Shown one piece after another: positions 10,901 through 22,900 of a stretch of DNA of 64,000 bases. The notes beneath the pieces were generated by a model. It did no database searches and had not been told where the DNA came from. It worked only from the letters and a program-made list of their open reading frames with translations. Both the position numbers and the translations under genes were made by a program. The DNA comes from Asterias amurensis (Eukaryota; Echinodermata; Asteroidea; Forcipulatida; Asteriidae), in NCBI RefSeq assembly GCF_032118995.1, contig NC_092665.1:16698012-16762011 (forward strand), written 5' to 3'. Numbering within the stretch: position 1 is the stretch's first letter; each line of letters begins with the position of its first letter.

Positions 10901-13900
10901 AAAGCGTTTTGTGACCGTTTGTTATAGAATGCATATGGTTAGAAAGATGATGTAAAAGTAGAATACAATGATCTACACAAATATGTCTTGAAATTGCGTA
11001 GTTTTCTTTTTACCTCGTCCAATAACACGGTCGGCCATTTATGGGAGTCAAAATTTTGACTCCCATAAATGGCCGACCGTGATAGTTCGCGACGTAAAAA
11101 GAAAACCGTGCAATTTGGAGAGATACTTGTGTGGATCATTATATTCTACTTTTAAAACATCTTTCTAACCATATGCATTTCATAACAAACGGTTTAAAAC
11201 GCTTTTTATAGACCAACTCATCCGATCCAAGGCAACGTGTTCCTTTAATATTTTTAAGAGAGATTGTTTTATTATTAGCATAATATTATATAGGGTTTAT
11301 ATTATGTTCTTGCAGCACAAACTGCAATCAACTATACAAGAATGCTGGGGCTTACCATATCAAAACATAATGACTCCATGAAGTCAACCACAGTTTGTGA
11401 TTTGAGCTAAGTTTATGAAGGGTTTATTTCACTCTTATTATTTCAGTTCATGTGAAAATTAGCAGAGTGAGCTGTTTGAAACATTGAGAGATCAACCTTT
11501 TCCAATATTGGAATCTTCCACCATTTATATAAAGCTATTAACATTGGAACCTACCACTTTGGCATTGAGGGGTGCAAAAGCAACCAGGAGGGTGTGTGTT
11601 CCATCCACTGGAAGACTCCTTAAGGAATTGAGGAGTTGGAACGGTCCATTCGTGTCTAGAACGGTCGATTTAAGCTGTTGACTTCAAGTTAAGGTTTAAT
11701 GAGGATTACACAAATCTGAACGCGGGAGGAATATTTTGGAACATTGATTAATTATTTCCCCTTCAGTTGCTGAAACGTATTATTTCATCATGAAAAGAGA
11801 AGTATGAAATAAATATTAATTTGAATCGATAGTTCTCATACAGCCCATTTTAAAATAACTGTATCAATGCACTTGACACTCAATTTAGAGTCCTAGTCAT
11901 TGGGCTATAACATTCTTGTAATATCTTCATCAGCTTCCTGTATACAGCCCTTGGCTGCCTTGCCTTTTTCAAACATAATATCAACCTCTACCCTCGCAGG
12001 TACCCATTTATACCCCTGGGTGAAGAGAAGCAATTATAGTAAAGTATCTTGCTCCAGGACACAAGTGTCTTGACTGGAATTCGAACCCACACTCTAATGA
12101 CTTAACCATCAAAACTTGAGTATGATGGGCTACGCCTTGAAGAATCAGCAAAGTTTGCAATAAATAAAAAGATACATCGAGGGCATGGTCTGAGACGTTC
12201 TGAATGGAGACAGATTTGATGATTCTTTGACCGACTGATATATCTGCAAAGTCTGTGGTTGTCCGTCCATGGTCTGAGATGACCACTAATGGAGGCTTTA
12301 CCGCTGGGCAGTGGACTTCTAGATACAGCGTGTTATGAATACTGTGGAGAATATGAAAAAAAGTCAATCAAAACAGTGTAGACAGTTTTACAATATCAAT
12401 GGGTTGGCTCAGTGAACTCTTTCTGCCCTTCATTTCGTGGACCCCGGTTCGATTCCCACTGGAGCCTTGTATGGGGGATTAGGTTTTCATCAGTCCCTAA
12501 CAGAGATTGCATGGGTTTCCCCCAACTGGGGTTTTCCCTCCCACATATAAAACTGAACAAGTTATTGGTGCTAATTGTGCCATTTCCTCATAACTGATCT
12601 TGACAATGCTTGCTTCCAACAACCAATGGATGCTTTTGTAATTGAAACACGACTTTTGTAATTGAAAACACGACTCACTCATAAGGGAGTTTCCCAGGGT
12701 CACCAGGTTGACCTGACGCTACGTAGCATGGGATAGAGTAGCTGCTAAACCGTCCAGCAAACTGCCGGAGGAGAGACGTCTTACCCGAGGAATACTCATC
12801 AGACCTGGGTGAAGAAGTTAAAAGATTTCAGTCAAAAAATAGTGTCTCGGACCTAGGCCAAATATTATGACTTTGCATATCACCGAATTCTGGGCTTTCC
12901 ATCACTATTCTCCAATGACAGTGCAAGGGCGGAATTCCCTCCCTCCTAAGTGCTAATGCATTGCTTACGGTGAGCAGAGCCATAGCATTGGGCCCTGGTC
13001 TCTCCTGTGATAAAGAGTTGTGGTTTGATTTTATAAAGTGAATCCTAAATAAAAGCTTGCTCTAATACAGAGGTGATTCCTTTCTCCAGAAGACGATCAG
13101 AGCATACTGAACAAAAAGTCGAGTTGAAACCAATGGTTCTTTTCAGAACCACCCCAACTCATTAGAGATAGTCATTACATGGTGTTACCACAAACCTTTC
13201 TATATTGTATTTCCACCATGCAAAGTTTGAAATCCTACTGATTCCTTTGTTGCTTAACATTTCACCGAGCAATTAAAGTTGATGAACTGTATCTAAACTT
13301 ACCCAACCTCGATGTCCTCAACCTTAGGTGGCACAACTTGCTGAAGGGTAGGGCTTCCTTTCGACTTTCCAGTCGGTGATTTCACATTCCTCTTCACGGA
13401 TTTCTTCCCTTTCTGAAATTATTCCACACAGAGAGAGTAAATACAATTGTGGAGGAACCAAGGCAAAGTTTCCCTAAATTGTTATTCTTTGTATGAAGGA
13501 AGTTTGATGTTACAAGTTTGTAGCATTTTTACTTCACTAATGAGAATGCCTTGAATTAACCAATGGCACCCACAGCAATTAATGTGAGCCCTATGAATTT
13601 TGCTGAGGTGCCCTTTGCAACGATCAAATAGAAATTTGCATTTTCCTCATATAACGCCCTTATTGGAGGAAAGTTCCTGTGCCCCTTCAAGAGCGAATCT
13701 CAAGGCCTTAAATGAAGTTTAATAACGGACAGTAAAAGTTGGCTTGACCGGAACTAATCTTGCCCACCTTTGCATCTTCTTCTTCAGCCAGTCCCTCCAG
13801 GGCGCTCTTCTTGGCAGCCAGTTGCGCTTGTTCAAACTCATATTTAGCTTTTGCCTCCATGGTTTTCGTTATCAGTCTTACTGCCTCCTCCTTGATGTCT

Positions 13901-16900
13901 GAGACACTAAGCTCTGGACAGAACTTGACGGAAACTTTCGCTTTCTGTTAATTGAAGGACAAAATTCATGTTTTTAATTTCATAAAACTCAACAGACCCA
14001 TAGCATATGACGTCACAGTCTCAAAAAGCACCCTCACTGAGGCCAAAAAGCACCCTCACTGAAGCCAACAAAATGCCCTCATTGAGGCCAACAAAATGCC
14101 CTCATTGAGGCCAACAAAATGCCCTCATTGAGGCCAACAAAATGCCCTTATTGGGCCAAAAATGCCCTCACTGGGGTCAAAGGAGGCAAATCATTGGATG
14201 GCAGATGTTCTTTGTGCATAAAATATGCGCGTAACCTCAGCATCCCTGAAGCTTTTCGCATTATGCAAAGGGTCTATTTAGAAATGTCTTGTCAAAACTG
14301 TTCTAATGAAAACATTGCATGTAGCTGTTTAAAATAAGGTCAGAAAAAAGAATGCATTTTTGCTTTAATTTAACACCGCCTTGGAATGTTTTGAAAACCG
14401 TTTATAGTTTGAATTCTCACCTTTCCTGGATTGACAACACCTACTGCTGGTGACACAGCTAGAGGTACACCCTCAGGTACGACAAACTCAAACGCTGTAG
14501 GTCCAACGGGAGCAATCTCCCCTTTACCAATGCGAGGTACGGGATGGGTAAACTCATTAGCATTGGTATGGGAGTTAATAACACTCAGAGAAGTGATGGA
14601 AGAGTCTTCCATAGCTGTAGCTGCAAAGTGAATAGTAGAGTGGGAGAGCTCTAGAGGAGGGTGGACGGCTACTGCCTTGCAGGAAATCTTGAAGTCCCTA
14701 CAAGATTAGGATAGGGGAGAAAATAGGATAGATTTGTAAATGCACTTTTTAGAGCATTTACACAACGTGGAACGCACTTCTGGACAATGTTATGCGTCTA
14801 CCATTTACATCATTTCGGGAGTAAATTCCTTTGTGTATGTTTGTGCACGACTTCGACTCCCAAAATGTGGGACAGGATAGGCGTGTGTATGTTATATCTC
14901 TTATAAACTGAAATTTGTTTGTCACAATTATACACTCATTTTTAAGATCACAATTGATGGAAAATACATTCAGTCGCGAGAATTGTGAAATATGAAGTTA
15001 TTTGTCAGTTTGTGTAATGGCCCAAATGAGATCAAAGCAGTTAAGTGACCTCTAGGGAGAAGAATTTGGTTAAAGGTCATCAATAGGTGTATGGCTATAG
15101 GTCAGAGGTTATAACTACCTGTTTATTCCTGACTTGCAGGTAAGCTCAAAGCTGTAATTCTTTGCTTTCTTAGCGCTGAAGATGATGTCTAGATCTACAG
15201 TCTCCAGAGGTAGGAGTGTCCCAAAGCCATCGTTAGGTTGAACATCAACGTACTATTCAGATCAAATAATGTAAGAGGATGGTTAGTGTTCATTGTCTAG
15301 GATTATAACCACAGTCAACAGTCACAGCTGTTATGATTTGACCAAAGTGATTGCTGGAACGCAACAAATTTTAGACATAGAAGAGTTTGCGGTAACACCA
15401 TGTAATAACAATCTCTAAATGAGTTGGGGTGGTTCTGAAACGAACCGTTGGATTAACTCTCTACATCAAAATGTAAACGGATGGTCATGATTCACTGTCA
15501 AGGTTTACAACCACAGCAAACATTCATAGCCAATCAGACTTAACCACAGAGATTGCTAGATGCATTAGTTTGCCTTTTGATAAAAACAAATCTCAAACAC
15601 TTCAAGACAAAAGAAATTCATCCAAATTTTTTTGAAGAATGAATTAGCCTTTCAACTAATGGCGCAAATTTCAAATAGTTATTATTTCATATAAGGGTGG
15701 GTATATAATGGGTACTAAAAACTCTAATAGAAAAAAAAAACATTAAAAAAAGACACCAAGCTAAAATACTCACATCAGGTAGGTTGACGAATCCAAACTT
15801 CTGAGACAGAATTGACTTATTGGTCAACTTGACCGATGCGATGACCGATTCATGGATCGTAGCAAACCCAAAGTCAATGAAGTTAGTGCTGAATTCCATG
15901 TCTGAATTGGTCACCACGGCATGGACGGTGTAAAGCACTGGAGCAGTCTGGAAAGAAATCAACAAAAATAAATAAAAATAAATATCATCTGTACCCTGTG
16001 TGCCATTCAGAGGAGCCAATCCTGTTAGCACAATTTTATGAATTTTTAGAATCCTATAAGCACAATTTTATGAATTTGGTAAGCATGGGATATAATGCTT
16101 AGCACAAGTAGATACCACATACTGCACTGCAACTAGTGCCTCATCATATTGTTCTTTTTTATATTTGAGAATATTTTTCTATAAATTTAGGGCTTACAAA
16201 AGTAGAATATACAAATAAATAACTGATCAATAACTTTAATAATCAGTATGGTCCTACCACAACGACACCAGGTGGGGTTCAAACCCGAGTATTAATATCT
16301 TCTTGACTTACCTGTTCAGCAACTCTGATGGTCATCGGAGCTTCCAAAACCCCTGTCTCTTTATCAAAGCATGGACCAGCTTCATCCAATAGACTGTGCC
16401 TTGGATAAGAACATCAGGCAAACATGTTAGTTGGGAATAGAAACAAGACATACAGGAACATAAAAAGTAACAGGAAAATGTCCAATCCACTCTAATCTTC
16501 ATTTTAATAATAAAATGCAAAGAAAAAAATGTTAGGTAAAACTTTGTGAAATGGCGGCCAAAACAGCTACAGTTTCAACTGACTAAGATAAGATGCTATC
16601 TTTACCTTGGTAGAAACTTAAGCTGAGCAGAGAACTGAGACTGGGCTTGTATATAAGCCGTTTTAGGGAGTAACTCCATGTAGCTTCGAAGCTCTTTACA
16701 CACCTCAAACTTGATACGTAAGGCTGTGGTGGCCCGGTTATTAACAACGATAGCGTCTTGGTACAATCGATCAAACATACAGATCTTTAAGTCTACGTTT
16801 TGGCGTTCGACCCACACAGGAACATCAATAGCTACTGCAGTTGATTTTGCATGGATCTACAAAGAAACAAGATAAACTAGGTGTTACGATCTGAAAGCTG

Positions 16901-19900
16901 TATTATACAATACGAATAAAGGATTGTGGTTCAAACTTCAATAGCACAAAAGCACAATATAAACTCTAAAGTAGAGAGTGCGTGACAGTTTGCAACAGCT
17001 AGTTCTATTTTCTCAACAAATTGAAAACTTACAGTATTTGAGAGTGGGTCTGTAAATCTTATCTCAAAGTCCACATCAACTGCACCAGGGATCATCGGAT
17101 TAAAGATAATCTCCAGCTTAATGGATGAGAAGGGTCCAATATCTCCTCCAGTCACCTGACCAATCCGCATCCCATCCCAAGAACTCAGGTCTTCAAGATC
17201 AACTGGGGCAAGAGTCAATGTTTCAGTTCCAATAGCTGAAGGAAAGATGGATGGATCATAAAAGATATTTAGTAATAAAATAATAACAGCAGGTCTTGAA
17301 GTTTGCTCTTGAAGCGGCGCAGCAGTGTCACTCTGGTAAAGGGCACTTCAAGGAGGAAAAATCAAGTTTGTACTTCAGGGATGTGAAAGTTTGCGAGCAC
17401 AAAGCCAGAGTAACAAAGTCTGCTAACACGCACTTTCTATGGTTTTCAAAAAGTCCTACGCTGCAATCTGGGGAGTTCCATATGGTTTTACATTCGCTTT
17501 CTTTTTAAATTGAACTTACTTAAAACAAATTTAAAAAATTAACAAATTTAACTAAATATTTTGAATTTGATTTTTTGGGGGGCGAGAATAAAAGAAAAAA
17601 GTATTTCAAAAACTGAGATATCACCTCCCTGGTATTTAAACCTAGCAAAGGACATCACAGCAAAAGCACAAAGCACCACGGCAATTGCTGTGGGTGCTTT
17701 GGATTATCTAATTATAAGACAATGGGTTACAGTGATTAATGATTATAAAAAAATGAATAAATAAATAATTGTAAGGAAACCTACCATCTGTGTCATCAAC
17801 AGTGATGGTCACGACCCCTGACTTCTTACTCCTTGCTGACAATGGTTCCTTGATTCCTTCACCAGTAGTCAGTTCTATTTCTAAGATAAAATACAGAGTG
17901 ACGAGAGTTTAGATAGGTGTGAAAATTTTGGGAATTTCCAACATTTTGGGAAATGATTTTTATTAAATTAAGTAGTGTAAGATTTATCAATGGAATGTAT
18001 CTTGTTGTAAGTTTATTATGTATTAATCTGTCTGTCCACAGGCTGATTACTACAAGCCTCGGCTTATCAAATTGGCCTCCATAGTGTTCCTTTTCTTTGA
18101 CTGTATAAACCTTAAACTACTCTGTTCGCTATTACATTGTATGCATCCTGTAATGCTTTGTTTTTGACAGTATGGAAACAGTGTGAATTGAATTGAATTG
18201 AACATTTCAATTCAAATCAACTCAATCCAACTAATTCAATTCAATTCCATATACCTGGTATATTAAGCCCCTCAGTCTTAGGTTCTACTTTTCCTGCTGG
18301 TTCTTTTGTCTCCTCGACGGTAACATCGACTTCCTTCACTGTCTCCGGGCAAAGGCTCATGCCAGCAGAAGTCTTATCAAAAGAATAAAAAATATTATTA
18401 ATTGGTACAAAAATGTTGTTTTTCTTATTGCCACAATAGAAACAGTAGCAGGATAAACAAGTACTTTAAGCAATACCAGATGGGTGTAAAGTTGTAGTTG
18501 GTTACATCAACTTCCAAATGTTTACATTTTGATCATAGTACATTCTGATCAAGAGTTGAATTTGCAAAGACCTATAACAACAACTTACCAATCGTCCCAG
18601 GGAGGTACCGGCAGATGTTAGAGTGTTTTGTTTCATTCCTACAATAAATCAATAAATAACAACATAAATACAGCATTGACAATGACAAGATACTACAGCA
18701 ATTCAATACACCCCTTTCATTGGCTGCCATGGCTGAGGTCATACAATTGAAAAGTGTGTGTGTGTGTACGCGCAACACAACAAATTTCAGACAATTGGTC
18801 TTCCTTTGACCTCAATGCACGCAATGTGGGTTTTTTGACGTCTTATGCAAGGAGTCTATTTCTGCCTTCTTGAGGATGGGAGGAGAGACAACTGCAGAAA
18901 TGTTTGTAAAAAATTGCCTTGGCAAAATATCCGATTCTTACATGATTGACTAACTTGAAGAAAGAGAATGACGAGTGACATCTCACCAGTCATTGTGATT
19001 TATTTACCTGTGATCTTGATGAATTCAAATTGCGTCCCTTTAGCGCCCTCGTTGGTGAGTGTAATGGTCTTCTTTAGCGTCTCTCCAATGACTTGAGTTC
19101 CAAAATCAACATGACTAGTGTCTACAGACAACTAGAAATAGAAACACAAAATCAACATGACTAGTGTCTACAGACAACTAGAAATAGAAAGACAAAATCA
19201 GATTCTGTTACATCTACAGGTACCTTCAAGGGTAGGGTAAGTCATGAAGGTTTGTCGTAGACTTTAGACAATAGTAGTACCATCTTTGTCATGTTACCCG
19301 TATTCAATAACAATAATGAATACTGATTCTAGGGTACCTGACTACTTTCCCTTCCAGCCTCATTTTGGTTGTGTTTATTAGAATGGAGAATATGAGGGTT
19401 GCTCTATGATATTCAAGATCAATTAGAAGAGTCAATCATATCAATCCTCTATTAAACCTCCAATGGGAAATTTCTTCACTTTCTTTTATTTTTGTTTATT
19501 CATCTTTTTGCGATATATATATTTTTTTAAATGTTTTAATTTGTCACTGTCTAATTGCTGGGGGACCGCATTATTTGTGAATGGGTTACCCTGATAAAAA
19601 TAAGAAATAAGAGCATAAATTAACTGGAAACTTTAGATTAACTTACATCACATTTCTTTGTTGAGCACGTCACTGGAACATTGAAGGGGCCGGTCTGAGT
19701 CAAGAACTTAACTTCGCCGTCAAGATCCTCATTGATCTAAAGAAACATTTAAATAATTCATTTCATCTCATATCATACACAACAAGATGGAGAGAAAGGA
19801 GAAAAGGAAAAGCTTTCTAAAACTACTCAGCATAAAAACCTACAAATAAAGGCATTGAAAGTTGATATTTCAGTTTAAGTGAGAATAAATCAATTTAAAA

Positions 19901-22900
19901 GCCAACTGATTGATTATTTAATCCTATATAAATGTAGATGTACACAATAACACGTTTTACACAATGACATTACTTCCAAATGAAATGTTTCTCAAAATGC
20001 TTATTACAATCAAGCGCTGTTGTAGGCTTCTAACTCAATCTTGGCTTTTATTGCCATTGGTTTCAAGAGTGATTACCAAGGATATAAAACATTCCCTTTA
20101 AAATGCTTACCATTGGTTTAAATGTTACCATCATCTCACAGCTCATTCCTGCAGACATCTGACCAGGAGGATCAAATCTAATCAAAATCAAAATTAAAAT
20201 CAATAGATCTTACACTATTTTCAACACAGACTTGGCATTCATGTCCCAAATTTCAGACTTTACATACAATCTTAATCTACATCAGTCTTAGCATCTTTTG
20301 TGAATTGAGGTACACATAATATTTGATACATTATCAAGAAATAAACCACAAGGGAAACTGACTGGGTAAGTTTTTAAATAGTTTTGGGTTGGAACAAACA
20401 AAAATTGAACCAATGACCTCCAGATTAACGAACTGGCGCTCTACTCATTGAGATATCCAGCCAAAACAAAAACCAATCCTATCACCTTTTATAAATTGCA
20501 AAATGTTCATCTGTCTTTAAGAATTCTGGCACTCATCCACAATGCCACTCAATACAGGGTTCACAGGACTCAGATATGTTAGAAATGGCACAAGATACGA
20601 CTGATTTCCCAACACCTTGGTCAAAATCTTGAGTAATGATCTGATTACATCAACTGTCTAGAAGAGAACTCCTTCATCTTTGATACTTACTGCAAATCAA
20701 TAAAATCCTTGAGGTGTTCAGAGAGATCAACAAGCTTGATGAAGTTAACACTGTAGGAGACGTTGGTCAGGATCACTTTCTTCTTGTAAGACTTTCCAAC
20801 GTCAAAATCCTGTCAAGACAAAGACTCTTATTGTTTTAAGAGTAAGTGACAACAACACCTGGGCCAAAATTCATAGAGCTGCTTAGGCACAAAAAATAGC
20901 TTAGCACAACAAAATTATGCATACCAGAATAAGGTATACAACCTAACTACTAAATCATATGTACAATTTGTGACTGGTATCCTGCTTATTTCTGCTTAGT
21001 AGAAACATGTTAAGCAGTATTTTCTGCTTAAGCAGCTCCATGAAACTCGACCCTGATGGAGGTTAACATAGTGGGGCTTGCTCTGAACTCATTTGATGTT
21101 ATTCTAATTTACTAATCTAATAATAAGAAATAATGATAGCATTTTGTAGAGCGCCTTTTCCATCGGTTGCAAAGTGCTTAGTTACTGTGTCTCCTTTGTT
21201 GTAAAGGGCTCTATAACCTTTGTAAAAAGACACTTCATAAATAGTACCACTATTATTATAATCAAGCTGGGCTGTTGAATGTTCAAATCCTGGTCTGGAT
21301 GGCCAGAGAAAGGGAAGGGGTTCGTTTGACTTGCCTTGAAGTGAATGACATCTGGCTTGCTGTAGAACGGACAGCCTTTGAACTCTTTGCCAGCAGCGAC
21401 CTGCTTCCTAACGATACCTGCTCGATGTTTATCTAAAGCCACTGTCATCATGTCTCTCTCCATCTTACTCGGGTACTTGAGATTGTAGGTGCCTTCATCT
21501 TCCTTTGGTACCTAGTGTGAGTAATAGGACTAGGTTAATAGAAAGGTCAATAAAAGGTTACAGGATTTGAAGCTACGATCAGTGGCATAATGTTGAAAGG
21601 GCTGTACTATAAATTCTTTTTGGTAATCACAGATAGCTGAAAACCTTTTACGGTTATTACAGCCTCAAGGGGCTTGCCTATGAATGAAAACAACCACAAA
21701 ATCGTTTCTACTTTTAGCCAACCAGAAGGTATTCTAAGGAAGCCCATATAGAAAGACTGATTCCTCAACAATGACTCACCAATCTCAGCTATGTCTTGGT
21801 TTTACTCACTTAAATTACTGAACTAACTAATCGTAAATTTAAAGTTACATTTGGTTTTTTAGACCTAAACTCATCGTGCAGCAAATCAAAATCTAGCGCC
21901 GCAAGAATGGATTACCAGCCAAGACTCCATTTACACTATCCAGTTTATGACAGGTTCCCTGCTAATTTATGCAAAGCAACTTTATGTCATTAAGACTGAT
22001 CCTTACCTTGTATGCCTTGTGCTGTTGATTCCACAACCCTTCAAACTCTGGCTTAGCTAATTCATCTTTCCTATCCTCACTGTCACTCCCTCCTCGTTCA
22101 TCTCGACTCGTTGCTCCGTACGGACTGAAACCATCATCATCATCTGAGGAGATGTCAGCTCCGATAATCTTGGTAGAGTTAAGTTTCTAAGTAGGAGGGA
22201 AATCAAGAGGAGTCAAAGTTTATTGTATTTTAGTTTTGTGTTTACACGTTTACAACGACTTCATAAATATCTTTATTGTCTTCTGTACAAAAGGTTGGTG
22301 TGATGTTTCCATTATGATGTTCTTTGCCTCAAGGAATTTACTTAACTTCTTCTAGACCTTCAAAAGTTTTACAAAAGTTTTGTGTCTTCCAAATGCTGTA
22401 TTGATATAATAATTATCATTAAAAATATAACAACTCTTACAAATCTTCAGAACTTTCTAAGTTGGAGAAACCTTTTAGACATCTTGTTCGTTGATGATCC
22501 TTTTATCCATAAAATATTTGAATTCTTTGTGAGTTTTGCCAACTTACTGGTACGGCTGCCTCTTCTATATCAGCGCTATACTCCATGGAGGATGAACCGC
22601 TATACTCCCGAATGATTCTTGCTTTGCGCTTTGGTCTTGTCACTCGTTTGGCTCGATCACGTTTAGCATCAGGCCAGAGTTGGGGGTACATAGCTTGTCG
22701 TTTCTTCATTTGACGCTCTTCACGAAGAAGATGTGACAGGAGCTCGGCTTGTCGCTCTTTCTGACTTGCCTCATGTTGTCTGTAGCAAAAAGAAAGGTTT
22801 ACTTCAACATATCATAATCATTCTTGTGAATAAATCTTAGTCTTTTTTTTAATCAAATCAAATCAAACGGAGACTGAAATATAAAAAGTATGGTAATCTT

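Larger units (their letters stand above)
7913..13944 (-). other. CFAP74: CFAP74 exons 24-34: C-terminal beta-domains
   Basis: Exons: 13768-13944, 13303-13412, 12679-12804, 12176-12341, 11555-11674, 10581-10736, 9934-10132, 9445-9660, 8775-8908, 8148-8282, 7913-8020 (stop TAG 7913-7915). Exons 24-25 are a charged helix plus a Lys-rich linker. Then come repeated Ig-like units: HNTLYLEVHCPAVKPPLVVI (27), LDTNGPFQLLNSLRSLP (28), LNLGFVMAGEENAESF (29), LENVSPLSVDYSIKLASLSF (30), ITVTFRPDHPSDLFSDVA (31), LQVGCIRTMAVSQKK (32), and TPKGFAVDTQRGMV (33). Each has a counterpart in the human C-terminus. Exon 27's donor (GAT|GTATCT) is weak but required for phase. Confidence 0.9.
17033..22186 (-). other. 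CFAP74: CFAP74 exons 9-18: first beta-domain block
   Basis: Exons: 22007-22186, 21335-21511, 20691-20809, 20111-20177, 19647-19736, 19008-19131, 18589-18638, 18255-18372, 17785-17880, 17033-17235. Landmarks: EFEGLWNQQ and VPKEDEG (exons 9-10), KQVAAGKEFKGCPFYSKPD (10), DFDVGKSYKKKVILTNVSY (11), FDPPGQMSAGMSCEMMVTFKPM (in two parts, 12), VDFGTQVIGETLKKTITLTN (an ASH-type strand pair, 14) and IGPFSSIKLEIIFNP (18). Exon 10 ends in a GC donor (CAAG|GCAAGT at 21335/21334). Exons 15-17 encode a low-complexity, probably disordered acidic linker, which also varies between species. Confidence 0.9.

Noticed and set aside
12679..12804. Walker-A-like string YSSGKTSLLRQF in CFAP74 exon 26
   Set aside because: The first glycine of GxxxxGK[ST] is missing (DEYSSGKT), CFAP74 is not an ATPase, and the rest of the exon aligns with a non-catalytic human segment.
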